Origin: Deltaproteobacteria bacterium
GTDB taxonomy: Bacteria > UBA10199 > GCA-002796325 > JACPFF01
Direction: 5' to 3'
DNA length: 64,000 nt
Assembly: GCA_016183065.1 (NCBI GenBank)
Contig: JACPFF010000016.1
Location: 62,001-126,000 of the forward strand
Positions 32,901 through 42,515 of this stretch are shown here, in pieces. A program made the position numbers and the translations under genes. Under the pieces are notes generated by a model. That model was given only the letters and a program-made list of their open reading frames with translations, searched no databases and had not been told where the DNA came from. Positions within the stretch are counted from its first letter, which is position 1, and every line of letters starts with the position of its first letter.

Positions 32901-33932
32901 TCAGACGACGAACATCGCATCCCCATAACTGAAGAGCCGGTACTGGGCGCGCACGGCTTCGTGGTACGCGCCGAGGAGCGGTGTGCGGCCAGCAAAGGCG
33001 GAGATGAGGAGCATGAGGGTGGTGCGCGGTTGGTGAAAATTGGTGAGGAGGGCGTCGATCATCTGAAAGTCGTCACCGGGCGTGATGAAGAGACGGGTTT
33101 CGCCGGACGTTTGCCGGAGTGCTGCAGAAGATTCGAGGGCACGGACGACCGTGGTGCCGACGGCGACGACGCGGTGACCGGCGCTTTTTGTGGCCTCGAT
33201 CTGTGTCAGCGTCTCGGCGGGGATGTGAAAAAATTCGCCATGCATGACATGTTGCCGGATGTCACTCGCGCGAATCGGTTGGAACGTGTCGATCCCCACA
33301 TGGAGGATCACCGATGCGATGCGGATCCCGCGCGCGCGGCATGCTGCCAGAAGCGCCTCGCTCAAGTGGAGGCCCGCCGTGGGTGCCGCAGCCGATCCCG
33401 GTGTGGTAGCATACACGGTCTGATACCGTTCCCGATCTTCCGGTGTCGGGGTATGCGTAATATAGGGCGGGAGTGGCGTCGTGCCAACGCGTTCGAGGGT
33501 GTGGATGAGTGTGGCGTACGGCTGGTCAAAGCGCACCACGAGTCGGTCACCATCGCGGGATTCGACAACGCCTCTCAGTGTTGCATCAAACGTCAACCTC
33601 ATGCCTGACCGAAACCGCTTGAGCCGTGTCGCAAGGACCATCCAACGCCGTTCATCCGGGGCGTTCGTCAGCGGATGGAGGAGCAGCAGATCTGCGACAC
33701 CGCCGCCAGGGCGGTACCCACGCAGATGAAACGGCATGACCTTCGACGTGTTCACCACAAGAAGATCGCCGGCCTGGAGCAACGCAGGGAATTCACGGAT
33801 CTGTCGGTGTGTTATGGTGCCGCTGTGGCGTCCCAGCACCAGCAGCCGCGAGGCATCGCGTTCCGGCAACGGGGTCTGGGCAATCAGCGCCTCCGGGAAA
33901 GCGTAGTCATAGGCCGAGAGGTCGTGGGTCAT
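32901..33932 (-). CDS. queA: S-adenosylmethionine:tRNA ribosyltransferase-isomerase
   Basis: A 343-residue enzyme of queuosine synthesis that transfers and isomerises the ribosyl group of SAM onto preQ1 in tRNA. Family segments include YDYAFPEALIAQTP near the N-terminus, 'VNTSKVMPFHLRG', 'APTAGLHLSE', 'LHVGIDTFQPI', 'HGEFFHIP', 'VGTTVVRALES' and the C-terminal 'LLTNFHQPRTTLMLL'. I start at the ATG at 33932, which matches the family N-terminus; the frame runs open further upstream into the SpoIID gene. Confidence 0.95.
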   Translation of the reverse strand: MTHDLSAYDYAFPEALIAQTPLPERDASRLLVLGRHSGTITHRQIREFPALLQAGDLLVVNTSKVMPFHLRGYRPGGGVADLLLLHPLTNAPDERRWMVLATRLKRFRSGMRLTFDATLRGVVESRDGDRLVVRFDQPYATLIHTLERVGTTPLPPYITHTPTPEDRERYQTVYATTPGSAAAPTAGLHLSEALLAACRARGIRIASVILHVGIDTFQPIRASDIRQHVMHGEFFHIPAETLTQIEATKSAGHRVVAVGTTVVRALESSAALRQTSGETRLFITPGDDFQMIDALLTNFHQPRTTLMLLISAFAGRTPLLGAYHEAVRAQYRLFSYGDAMFVV

Positions 33933-33948
33933 TGTCTCTGAACCGGCA

Positions 33949-35109
33949 TCAATAATGTTTTTCAATGGTTGTTCCTGGATAATAAAAGGACAAAATCTGT
34001 TCGGCGCTTCTGCCCCGGTCCCCCATGGTTTTGGCGCCCCACTGGCAGAGCCCGGCGCCGTGCCCGAAGCCGCGCCCGCGAAAGAGCCAGCCATGGCGCG
34101 TGTGGCGCACGGTGAACCATGTGCTCTTGAGTTGGTCGTAGCCGACAATTTTTCGGAAGGTATTGCTGTTGATCGAAAATGGTTCTCCCTCCGTCTGGAG
34201 TCTCACGTCCGTGACACGTCCCCCGTAGGGGACGGGCATTGCCGTGACTCCGTGAATGCGCGAGACAATGTAACCCGCGGCATCGAGCCGGGATTCGAGG
34301 TCCTCCTCTGTCAACTGCAATGACCACTCGTAATGCGGCGATCGCCGGCAGTACGGGTCGCGTACGGTCCGCAGTTCATGCGCAGCAGATGTCCCCCAGA
34401 TGGTTGTTGGCGACACGGTGGTGCCCCCGCAGCAGCTGTGAAAATAACTTTTCACGATGTGGTGCTGGTGCATCAGGACTGTGCCGTGCGTGGCATGGAC
34501 CGCAGCCGCGATGGCCGCGGGCGGCGTAAAGTCTGGACGATAGACTTGATCCTCGACCGTGGCCAGGACGTCATAGGGCGCACGCGCATCGGTCTGTTCT
34601 TCGAGCCGTGCCATGACATAACTCCGGGCGGCAATGGCCTGCGCCTGCAATGTCGCAGCTGGCCAGCCGGCCTGCATTTCGCCGGCAATGACGCCGAGCA
34701 GATATCGCTCAATGGGAATCTCCTCGATCGCGGTGAGACGGGCATTGGCCGGCGTCTCCCCCGATCGGACGACAAGGACCATGGTCGTGATCGGGAGATT
34801 ATTCAGAAAAAGTGTCCCTGTGGTTGCGGCGCAGAGGAGATGGGTGCCGGTAAAAAAATTGTCATTGACGAGGAAACCGGCGGGCGTCGGCGTTACGTGA
34901 GCCTGCTGTATGAGCCGTGGGTCATCCGGCTGGTCCACGGTGGAGAGGGGAGGCGGGCTGCAAAAGAAGGGAGCGGCCTTCAGGGTAATACCCGTCGCAT
35001 TGTGCACCAACGCGACGCGGATCTGCGGTTGGGGTGCAGACCCCCCGTGGGCGGGGATTCCCCAGCCACCGGCAATCGTCAACATGATGAGGATCATGTA
35101 GCGCGGCAT
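33949..35109 (-). CDS. Exported SpoIID/LytB-domain protein
   Basis: A 386-residue protein with a signal peptide (YMILIMLTIAGGWGIPAHG) and a C-terminal SpoIID domain (~120-380). Family marks are the 'IPIERYLLGVIAGEMQAGWP' entry segment, 'LQAQAIAARSYVMA', 'YFHSCCGGTT' and 'RGFGHGAGLCQWGA'. SpoIID proteins are lytic transglycosylases acting on denuded peptidoglycan. Outside spore formers they are envelope-remodelling or amidase-enhancer proteins, which I infer here. A GTG at 35127 is an alternative start. It is followed by queA and divergent from the cytochrome cluster. Confidence 0.88.
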   Translation of the reverse strand: MPRYMILIMLTIAGGWGIPAHGGSAPQPQIRVALVHNATGITLKAAPFFCSPPPLSTVDQPDDPRLIQQAHVTPTPAGFLVNDNFFTGTHLLCAATTGTLFLNNLPITTMVLVVRSGETPANARLTAIEEIPIERYLLGVIAGEMQAGWPAATLQAQAIAARSYVMARLEEQTDARAPYDVLATVEDQVYRPDFTPPAAIAAAVHATHGTVLMHQHHIVKSYFHSCCGGTTVSPTTIWGTSAAHELRTVRDPYCRRSPHYEWSLQLTEEDLESRLDAAGYIVSRIHGVTAMPVPYGGRVTDVRLQTEGEPFSINSNTFRKIVGYDQLKSTWFTVRHTRHGWLFRGRGFGHGAGLCQWGAKTMGDRGRSAEQILSFYYPGTTIEKHY

Positions 35110-35196
35110 TATAGTGGGGATATACACCGTGCCATGGCCACGGCAAGAAAAAGTCTCCCCGCAGGTCTGGCCGTCATGCCACCCATGTTGCCCGAT

Positions 35197-37236
35197 ATGA
35201 CAAACGACCCTGCAAAGAGTCCCCTGCGATGGGGCTTTCTTATCGTTGCGGCGTTCGTGCTCAATGCCTGTTTCTCCCCTTCATCGCGATTTGGTGAAGA
35301 GCCTTCCCCCACTCCTCCCGAGCCGACAGTGACCATTCCGTTTCCCCATCCGGCAGATTATGCCTTGCCGACCCAACATGGGGAGACCGTGAAGGCGTTT
35401 GGATTTACGGCCGATGCCTGTGCTATCTGTCATGGTGCGAGCCTTGAGGGTGAAAGCGGGCCGGCGTGTCGGGACTGTCATGCCACGTACCCGCATGATG
35501 CGGGATGGGCTGCGCCCGATCAACACGGGGCCTTTGTCGGTGAAAACGGCTCGAGTGGGTGTGCCACGCAATGTCACGGGGCCAATCTGGATGGAGGGCT
35601 CTCCGGCACGGCCTGTACCGATTGTCATACCCTTTGGCCGCATGATCAGGCCGGATGGACCGATGGTGCGGTGCACGGCGCGCCCGCACGCACGCTCGGT
35701 CCCACGGCGTGCACGGGGTGTCATCAGACCGACGATCCGCCGGGCGGGTTTACGGGGGTCGACTGTGTCACGTGCCATCCCAGCCTGTTGGCACATTGGG
35801 AGGCCAATTGGCCGGCCGATGGCCATGGGGGGTATGCCCGTGCGGTCGATGTCACCGCGCCCACGGAGTGCGTCTTGTGTCATGGCGCGCAATTGACGGG
35901 TGGCGAGGCATCCTCGGACCCCACACTCTCACCCGCCCCTCCCTGTGCCAGCTGTCACCCCAGCTATCCGGTTGTTCACAGTACGGCCGGATGGGGCACC
36001 GCAAGTGGACACGGTGTGGCAGTCACCAATGCTCTCTATCCGCTGACCCAATGCCAGCTCTGTCACGGTGACTCGTATGAAGGACGCGGCGGTGCACCCT
36101 CATGCTATCAATGCCACGCGAATTATCCGGAACCGCATCTGACGTCTGATGGCACGCAGAATCCCTCGTGGCATGCCGGAGTCCATGGGACAACGCTCTG
36201 GGCGAATGGTGGTGCCGCTGCCACTGGGAAGGCCGCTGCAGCTGTGGCAGGCTGCACGGATTGTCATGGAACACCGCTGACTGGCGGCAGCACAGGCCTC
36301 TCCTGCTACAACAGCGGATGTCATCCGAGTTATCCGCATGCGCCGCCAACGGCGGTGAGTGGTGCGACCTTTACCGATGCGGCATGGGGTGGCGTGGCCG
36401 GGGGGCATGGCAGTTATGTGGGGCTCTCTGCCTTTGTGGGGAAAGTTGCCGTGACAGCCATCGTCGAATCGCAGTGTGCCACGTGCCATCACCTGACGCT
36501 CGAGAGCGAACATGCCCCGTCGTGTACCGGATGCCATGGGCACGATCCGGTGGCCGTCTATCCCCACCCTGAAGGTTGGTATGACAACACGGATGCCCAC
36601 GGTGGACTGCATGGCAGCGTGGTGGTTGCCGCCGGGGGACCGAATGCGGCAAAAGCGGCCGGTTGTCTGACGGCGTGTCATGGCAAAGACGGGGCCTCCG
36701 GGATTGTGGGGAGCGCGCAGGGTTGTCCGCAATGTCACGCCGCGTATCCCCACCTGGCGACGGATTGGACCACGGCGACGAGCACGACCTATCCCGCGCA
36801 CGCGCGCGAGGTCCTCTCAACCCAAAATACCGCGACGAAAAATGATGACCAATTGAATCAACAAAAGTTTTCACAGTGTACCCCCTGTCATGGGGGACTG
36901 GAGACATTTTCTTCTGAAACCTATCCCATCCCGGCCGCATGGCAATCGGGTGAGTCCGGCGTGGTCCGGTGCTATCAGTGCCATTACTATCCCCATACGG
37001 CGTACCTGAGCAATGGGACGTCCCTCGACTGGACCGCAACGCCGGGACCCCATGTGATCGGCGTTGTGCAATGGTACATGAAACAAACTGCGGCACCGGC
37101 GCCGTATGTGGCACAAACGTGTGGCACAGCCGGTGAGAATGTCGTAGGGTGCCACACCGATGGGCCGACGAATGCACAGTTTGTTCCGCCACCAAGTGCT
37201 ATGGAGTACTGCACGCTGTGTCACAAGGTGAAGTGA
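35197..37236 (+). CDS. Giant multihaem c-type cytochrome lipoprotein (about 19-20 haems)
   Basis: A 679-residue cytochrome with a lipoprotein signal (RWGFLIVAAFVLNAC), probably anchored on the outer membrane for extracellular electron transfer. I count 16 CX2CH motifs, two CX3CH (CATQCH, CLTACH) and one CX4CH (CYNSGCH). A further CX9CH candidate (TCGTAGENVVGCHTDG) lies near the C-terminus. Motifs are spread through repeated modules of the form CxxCHG..L.GG...CxxCH..YPH, as in the Geobacter CX4CH/CX2CH family. The ATG at 35197 gives a normal lipoprotein signal length; in-frame ATGs at 35134, 35176 and 35185 would make it too long. The porin gene follows directly. Confidence 0.88.
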   Translation: MTNDPAKSPLRWGFLIVAAFVLNACFSPSSRFGEEPSPTPPEPTVTIPFPHPADYALPTQHGETVKAFGFTADACAICHGASLEGESGPACRDCHATYPHDAGWAAPDQHGAFVGENGSSGCATQCHGANLDGGLSGTACTDCHTLWPHDQAGWTDGAVHGAPARTLGPTACTGCHQTDDPPGGFTGVDCVTCHPSLLAHWEANWPADGHGGYARAVDVTAPTECVLCHGAQLTGGEASSDPTLSPAPPCASCHPSYPVVHSTAGWGTASGHGVAVTNALYPLTQCQLCHGDSYEGRGGAPSCYQCHANYPEPHLTSDGTQNPSWHAGVHGTTLWANGGAAATGKAAAAVAGCTDCHGTPLTGGSTGLSCYNSGCHPSYPHAPPTAVSGATFTDAAWGGVAGGHGSYVGLSAFVGKVAVTAIVESQCATCHHLTLESEHAPSCTGCHGHDPVAVYPHPEGWYDNTDAHGGLHGSVVVAAGGPNAAKAAGCLTACHGKDGASGIVGSAQGCPQCHAAYPHLATDWTTATSTTYPAHAREVLSTQNTATKNDDQLNQQKFSQCTPCHGGLETFSSETYPIPAAWQSGESGVVRCYQCHYYPHTAYLSNGTSLDWTATPGPHVIGVVQWYMKQTAAPAPYVAQTCGTAGENVVGCHTDGPTNAQFVPPPSAMEYCTLCHKVK

Positions 37237-37254
37237 TATGTGTGGAGACCAGTG

Positions 37255-38514
37255 ATGAAACAGATTGTGAGGGCGCATTTTCTGATCTGCTCTCTCATGG
37301 TCCTCGGCATGGGACGCCTTGCCGATGCCAAACCGACGCTCAATCTCTGGACCAGTATCGAATCGCAAGTGCGGGGGACGCAGGCGGGGAGCCGTGAGGC
37401 GCCGCTGGAACTCTTTCAGCGTGTGCATGCCACACAGTTGCCCGGTGATGGGATCCTCGATACCTATGTGCAATACGAACGACTGATCGGTCCGGACACG
37501 CAAGATGGAAATCTGTATGTGGCACAATACGAGGCCGCACACATCACCAAAGGTTTTGGGATGACGCTGGGCCGGCAAGTCCTTGCCCGTTCCACCTACG
37601 AGGGCCTCATGGATGGCGCTACGTTCCGGCTGATGCCGTCTGGCGGTCGATGGTCCTTCGACCTCTTCGGTGGTGTCAGTCGCTCGGCGGAATTGGGCGA
37701 CTTCGAAGGGACCCATGGATTGTTGACAGGCGCCACGGGCCGGTGGACGCCGGGCCTGTCGACGGCGTTCAGTCTCACCACCCTCTATCGCCGCGATCTG
37801 CTCAAGAATTCTGCATGGAAGACCAACGGGACACTCTTGGTGGCGCTCGCCGGCAGCCAGAAAATCGGCACGCATCGCGATGCACAGATTTATCTCGATG
37901 CCACATACGATGTCGCCGGCAAGACGGTGCCGGTCGCGACATTGGGGATGCAGTGGCGACCTTCCGGCGTCTTTGCCGTCAATCTGAGTGGCAGTCGGTA
38001 CGATGCAAATCGCCAGCGGACGCAGGCGACGATCTTTTCCCTCTTTGCCGACGACGACATGTGGCAGGGACGTCTCGGTATCGAGTATACGATCGCCCAG
38101 GCCGTGACGGTATTCACGAATTATGATTTTCAGCGCATGGCCGTTGGCGGTGCTACACAGTATGGCCATGTGGCCGAAGTGGGTGTGGAGTGCTCCCTGC
38201 GCAAGCTGCCGGTCGATGGGACGTTGCTCTACCGCTTCATCGATAGTTTTGGCGGGCGGGCGAACGACGTGATGCTGGCGCTGCAGGTGGCGCCATGGGA
38301 CTTTCTGGCCTTTGATGCGCTGACCAATGTCACGCAATATACAAAAATCACCAACAATAATGATACGGCCATTGCCACGGCGCTGGGAGCAACGCTCTTT
38401 CCGACAAAGGCGGTTGCCCTGCGGGTCGGTGGCGAATATTTGCGCAACGACCATTTCAACAGAGAATGGCGTTTTGCGGGGAACCTGACCGTCAACTGGG
38501 ATGCGGTCCAATGA
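37255..38514 (+). CDS. Outer-membrane beta-barrel protein (porin of the cytochrome conduit)
   Basis: A 419-residue exported protein with a signal peptide ending near 'LADA' and a mature part made of alternating short strands and turns ('TLNLWTSIESQVRG', 'GRWSFDLFGGVSRS', 'LRVGGEYLRN'). It ends 'NLTVNWDAVQ', typical of outer-membrane beta barrels. Position between multihaem cytochromes fits the porin of a porin-cytochrome conduit, analogous in role to MtrB, PioB or OmbB; I see no direct sequence match to a named family. Its stop overlaps the next gene's start (ATGA). Confidence 0.78.
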   Translation: MKQIVRAHFLICSLMVLGMGRLADAKPTLNLWTSIESQVRGTQAGSREAPLELFQRVHATQLPGDGILDTYVQYERLIGPDTQDGNLYVAQYEAAHITKGFGMTLGRQVLARSTYEGLMDGATFRLMPSGGRWSFDLFGGVSRSAELGDFEGTHGLLTGATGRWTPGLSTAFSLTTLYRRDLLKNSAWKTNGTLLVALAGSQKIGTHRDAQIYLDATYDVAGKTVPVATLGMQWRPSGVFAVNLSGSRYDANRQRTQATIFSLFADDDMWQGRLGIEYTIAQAVTVFTNYDFQRMAVGGATQYGHVAEVGVECSLRKLPVDGTLLYRFIDSFGGRANDVMLALQVAPWDFLAFDALTNVTQYTKITNNNDTAIATALGATLFPTKAVALRVGGEYLRNDHFNREWRFAGNLTVNWDAVQ

Positions 38515-39065
38515 AGCGGCCTTTCGCATATCTGATCGGCATCCTCTGGTGCGGCCTTGCGCTCTCTGCGCCGGCCAAAGAGACGCGCATGCATCTGATC
38601 GACATGTTCGATCATGCAATGCACACCCAGATTTTTGAGGGGGCCGAATCGTTCGATTGTACCCTGTGTCACCGGACAGACGATAGCTACAACCGGGAGA
38701 AGGTCGATCTCCGCGGGTGTCACATGTGCCACAACAATCCGAAGGCCCCGATCCCGGCCAATAACGATTGCTCGATGTGTCACGGGGCGACGGTCCAACC
38801 GATCAGACCGAAGAATCATACCAAGGGATGGCGTTCGATCCATCCCGTCATGGCCAAGCAGGATGCCAAAAACTGTGCCGCCTGTCATCAGGTGGCCTTT
38901 TGCATTGACTGTCATCAACAACGCGATACGGTCCGCCAGACGCGTCACCTCCGGAATTTCCGATTCTTCCATTCCGTCGAGGCCCGGGCCAATCCGGCCT
39001 CCTGCGACCGCTGTCACACGGTCGTCTTTTGCACGAACTGTCATCAACAACGGGGCATCCCATGA
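38511..39065 (+). CDS. Periplasmic heptahaem c-type cytochrome
   Basis: A 184-residue cytochrome with a signal peptide (YLIGILWCGLALSAPA) and seven CX2CH motifs in order: CTLCH, CHMCH, CSMCH, CAACH, CIDCH, CDRCH, CTNCH. Two sit in a repeated 'CHQQR' context. Coupled by overlapping stop and start to both the porin and the next gene, it is the natural periplasmic partner that would feed electrons into the barrel. Confidence 0.9.
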   Translation: MKRPFAYLIGILWCGLALSAPAKETRMHLIDMFDHAMHTQIFEGAESFDCTLCHRTDDSYNREKVDLRGCHMCHNNPKAPIPANNDCSMCHGATVQPIRPKNHTKGWRSIHPVMAKQDAKNCAACHQVAFCIDCHQQRDTVRQTRHLRNFRFFHSVEARANPASCDRCHTVVFCTNCHQQRGIP

Positions 39066-39373
39066 GAGGGCGGCGACGCATATTTTGTCTCCTCCTTTGC
39101 GCGGTCGTAGGCGGTGTTGCCTGTGGGAGCGAGCAACTGCAGGGGGAGGACTACGGGGATCTCCTCGTCTCGCCGAGCGGGTTGGTTCTGACGCAGGATG
39201 AGCACGCTGTGGGATGGGGAAAGTCGGATTGCACGCTCTGTCATAATTTCAACAACCTGCATCTCGTGGACCAGACGAACACGGGGATCAATGTCACGGC
39301 CATTCAGGACCTTGTTTTTTCCGACGGACTCGATAGTTGTGCTGTCTGTCATGGCACGAATGGCGTTGAGTAA
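39062..39373 (+). CDS. Small dihaem c-type cytochrome lipoprotein
   Basis: A 103-residue lipoprotein (lipobox VGGVAC) with two haem motifs, CTLCH and CAVCH, the second almost at the C-terminus. ATGA overlap with the heptahaem gene. A small relay at the membrane is the likely role. Confidence 0.85.
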   Translation: MRGRRRIFCLLLCAVVGGVACGSEQLQGEDYGDLLVSPSGLVLTQDEHAVGWGKSDCTLCHNFNNLHLVDQTNTGINVTAIQDLVFSDGLDSCAVCHGTNGVE

Positions 39374-39409
39374 GGATGTCGCTTTGTGCTGCAGGCGGAA
39401 TATGGTAAC

Positions 39410-41887
39410 ATGGACTCTATGTGTTTGATCCGCAGTCTCTTCCTCCTCTCTCTCCTCGCTCCCTTGTCCGGATGTTTTTCTGCAAAGACGCCCTACGAAG
39501 GTCCTGCCACGGATGAAACGGTGCCACTTGCCGGTCAGAACGCCATCTTTCCCCATGCCAAAGGGTGGGCCGTTCCCGAAGGGCATGGGGCCTACGTCCG
39601 CGATCTGCTCCAGTTTTCGCCCACGGCCTGCCTGTCGTGCCATGCGGTGGAGGGCGATGGTGGCACTGGTCCGGCCTGCCGCACATGTCACCCCCTCTAT
39701 CCACACGAGGAGGGATGGAGTGTGCCAACGGGTCATGGCGCTTATGTGCAGTCCTCCGGACCGAATGCGTGTGCCACCAAGTGTCATGGCAAGGATCTTG
39801 GTGGAGGCCTCTCAGGCATTGCCTGCCAAAGTTGTCATGATCTCTATCCGCATCCGGAGGAGAACTGGGGCGGCGCCGGATTGCATGGTGAGACCGCCCG
39901 AATCGTGGGGCTGGGAAAATGCAGTGGCTGCCACACAGAAGATCCGCCTGGCGGGGCCACCGGTGTCGATTGTACGAGCTGTCACGTCAGCCTCTTTTCT
40001 CATTTTGAGGCCGGGAACAATTGGTTCGTCACGCATCGCGCGTATACCAAGGAGCACGATGCCGTGACGACGGGCGAGTGTGCGGTGTGTCATGGTGAAA
40101 CACTGTCCGGTGGCTCAACTCCGACATCGCCGAAGTTGGATCCGGCACCGGCCTGTCTCTCCTGCCATACCTATCCGCACGATGCGGCGTGGACGGACAT
40201 CACCCAACATACGCACGGGCCCTATCTCATGGCCAAGCCGTTGCTGGGCGAGGCCATGGCCAATGAATGTGCGCCGTGCCACGGGGAGCAGTTCGACGGG
40301 GGCACCTCGGGCAAGTCGTGCGCGCAAGCAAGTTGTCACGCCAGTTTTCCACATCCGGACCAATGGATCGAACAACATGGCAACTACTATGTTGCCGTGG
40401 AGGGGGCTTCGAAACAACCGACCTGCGCGACTGCGGCGTGTCATGGAGTAACGCTGGAGGGGAATCCCCCGAATGTCGCGGTTGCGGAAAAAACCGTGTT
40501 TGGCTGCGGCGACTGTCACATGAAGATTCCGCATCAGGAAGGCTGGCAGGTGACCCATGGCACATCGGCCACCTTGACCGAAAACGGGGTCATGATCGGT
40601 GTGCAGACGTGCGATGACTGTCACGCCTTGGCGGTCGGGGGAACGGGCACTGCTCCCTCGTGCGACGGGGCCTGCCACCAACATTTCCCCTTTCCGCACG
40701 AGACTGCCGCGCTGACGTCGAATGCGGCATGGACCAAAGGCGGCGATGGCGCCGGACATAACGTGACCGTCTGGGCTGCAGCGACAGCCGGGGAGAGCGG
40801 CAAGAGTGCGGCGGCAAAGGCCACCTGCGATGTCTGTCATGGGGATCCGGCAACGGGCGACTGGTCTGGCGGAGGGAGTGCCAAGGTGTCGTGCTACAAT
40901 ACCGCGTGTCATCCCAGTTATCCGCATGCCCCGGCAACAACGTCTCTCGGCGTCACCTTTACGGATGGAGTATGGGGCGATGGGAGCGCGGGAACAATTG
41001 GCCACGCGTTGTACATTGCCGAAACGATGAAGCAGGCGAAGCAGTCGTTCAAGACCGCGGTCAAGGAGTGCACGTTCTGTCATGCGACCATTCCGGCAGA
41101 GAAAAAGTCATGGTCCCAGGCACCGCCCTGCTATAGCTGCCATGATCCCCAGGGGTATTACCCGCATGTCGCAGGCTGGCTCGACGTTGGAAACGAATTC
41201 GGGGGTGAGCATGGCGATGCTATTGCCAAGGGCAACCAGCCAATCGCACAGTCACAATGTCTCACGGCCTGTCATGGGACCGATGCCAAGGGTGGTTTCA
41301 TCGGTGCGGCAGGCCAGTGTTCGCAGGAGAGCTGTCACCCACAGTATCCGCATCTGTCGTCTAAGTGGAATCCCGGCGCCAACACCAAGGGGACCTATCC
41401 ACACCATGCGCTCGCCGTGCTGGACACCAATCTGACCGTGACCCGTAGCGATGATCTTTTCGTGGAGAAGGCGTTCAATACGACCTGTGCCGGGTGTCAT
41501 GGTGGCATCATCACTTTTTCACAGACAGTTCCCGATCTCTCTGTCGATAGCAGTAATCTCTACACGGAGAAAAATGGGGAGGATCATCTCAAGCGTTGTG
41601 CGGCCTGTCACCAACGATACCCGCATCGTCTCTACACCTGGAAAAATTGGCAGGGGCAGGCCAAGCAGAATTTCTGGGGACCGGAGCAGGGGGATACGGT
41701 TGGCCATTACCTGTCGCTGCTCGATTGGGAGATTGTCGATCTCACATTGACACCCGATGAAGAGGTCCAGGCGCTTGCTACCGTCAAAGCGACATGCGGC
41801 ATGGATGGCAGCGAGTGTCATACGGACAATGCCGGACCAAAATCTGCGTTCGCCATGGGAACCTGCAAAACCATCTGCCATAAGTAA
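39410..41887 (+). CDS. Giant multihaem c-type cytochrome lipoprotein (about 23 haems)
   Basis: An 825-residue lipoprotein (signal SLFLLSLLAPLSGC) paralogous to the cytochrome at 35197-37236. I count 15 CX2CH, four CX3CH (CATKCH, CDGACH, CLTACH, CKTICH) and four CX4CH motifs (CAQASCH, CATAACH, CYNTACH, CSQESCH). There is also a CX6CH candidate, TCGMDGSECHTDN, at the same relative place as the long motif of the paralogue. The modules repeat 'GHGAYV' and 'CxxCH..YPH'. It closes the porin-cytochrome cluster and is probably the terminal surface reductase. Confidence 0.88.
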   Translation: MDSMCLIRSLFLLSLLAPLSGCFSAKTPYEGPATDETVPLAGQNAIFPHAKGWAVPEGHGAYVRDLLQFSPTACLSCHAVEGDGGTGPACRTCHPLYPHEEGWSVPTGHGAYVQSSGPNACATKCHGKDLGGGLSGIACQSCHDLYPHPEENWGGAGLHGETARIVGLGKCSGCHTEDPPGGATGVDCTSCHVSLFSHFEAGNNWFVTHRAYTKEHDAVTTGECAVCHGETLSGGSTPTSPKLDPAPACLSCHTYPHDAAWTDITQHTHGPYLMAKPLLGEAMANECAPCHGEQFDGGTSGKSCAQASCHASFPHPDQWIEQHGNYYVAVEGASKQPTCATAACHGVTLEGNPPNVAVAEKTVFGCGDCHMKIPHQEGWQVTHGTSATLTENGVMIGVQTCDDCHALAVGGTGTAPSCDGACHQHFPFPHETAALTSNAAWTKGGDGAGHNVTVWAAATAGESGKSAAAKATCDVCHGDPATGDWSGGGSAKVSCYNTACHPSYPHAPATTSLGVTFTDGVWGDGSAGTIGHALYIAETMKQAKQSFKTAVKECTFCHATIPAEKKSWSQAPPCYSCHDPQGYYPHVAGWLDVGNEFGGEHGDAIAKGNQPIAQSQCLTACHGTDAKGGFIGAAGQCSQESCHPQYPHLSSKWNPGANTKGTYPHHALAVLDTNLTVTRSDDLFVEKAFNTTCAGCHGGIITFSQTVPDLSVDSSNLYTEKNGEDHLKRCAACHQRYPHRLYTWKNWQGQAKQNFWGPEQGDTVGHYLSLLDWEIVDLTLTPDEEVQALATVKATCGMDGSECHTDNAGPKSAFAMGTCKTICHK

Positions 41888-41995
41888 CCCGGGGTCTCTT
41901 TGCAAGCATCCCGTCAGCCGATGTCAAAACCCTCGACAACCACTGAACGGTTGTGATAGTTCCCATCCCCTGTCAATCGAGACAAAGGGGGGAAT

Positions 41996-42358
41996 ATGAT
42001 CTTGTGTCAACACTTTCACGCCCATAGTGCGCTGGCATTGTCACTCCTCGCGCTGATTGCCGGCGCAGTCCTCTGCGGTAAAAGTTGCACCGAACAATCC
42101 GGTTGCCAGAAGATGGGCAAAATCCTCGGCGGTTTCGTGATGCTGCTGTCGCTCTTCTCCACCATCTGTATCCTCTATCTGTCGATCATGGCGTGTTACC
42201 AGAAGAATGGCGGTGCGATGATGGGATGCGATCGTTGCGCAAAGCACGGGATGCAGCATGGGGATTATCATCAGGGGATGCAGTTGCCAGAGGGCTGGAA
42301 ACATCCACCGCTTAGCGCCCCAGAGGGGAACGCCCCCAAAGGGGATGATGGACAATAA
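41996..42358 (+). CDS. Small two-helix membrane protein, unknown
   Basis: A 120-residue protein with two hydrophobic helices (ALALSLLALIAGAVLCG and 'GGFVMLLSLFSTICILYLSIMA') separated by a short Cys/Lys-rich loop. The C-terminal tail is soluble and rich in Cys, His, Met and Pro (GCDRCAKHGMQHGDYHQGM), which could bind metal or haem. A GGGGGGAAT ribosome site precedes the ATG. I do not recognise the family. Confidence 0.6.
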   Translation: MILCQHFHAHSALALSLLALIAGAVLCGKSCTEQSGCQKMGKILGGFVMLLSLFSTICILYLSIMACYQKNGGAMMGCDRCAKHGMQHGDYHQGMQLPEGWKHPPLSAPEGNAPKGDDGQ

Positions 42359-42515
42359 CTCATTGGTATTATTCAGTAATTTTCTCTCAATCACACTGGA
42401 CAGCTCGCGGGACCAGTAGTGTGCTACTGCGCCGCATCGCAACATTTCACGATTTCTGTCGATAAATCCTCCAGAATATCCTCACTATGCATGCTGGGGG
42501 AGATGGAATGGACCG

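Noticed and set aside
36871-38619. Minus-strand open frame of 582 codons opposite the cytochrome and porin genes
   Set aside because: Shadow of the haem-protein and barrel genes, which are supported by motifs and operon overlaps.
41888-42515. Leaders around the cytochrome and cyclase genes checked for c-di-GMP riboswitches
   Set aside because: No recognisable GEMM core was seen by eye; a covariance search would be needed to exclude it.
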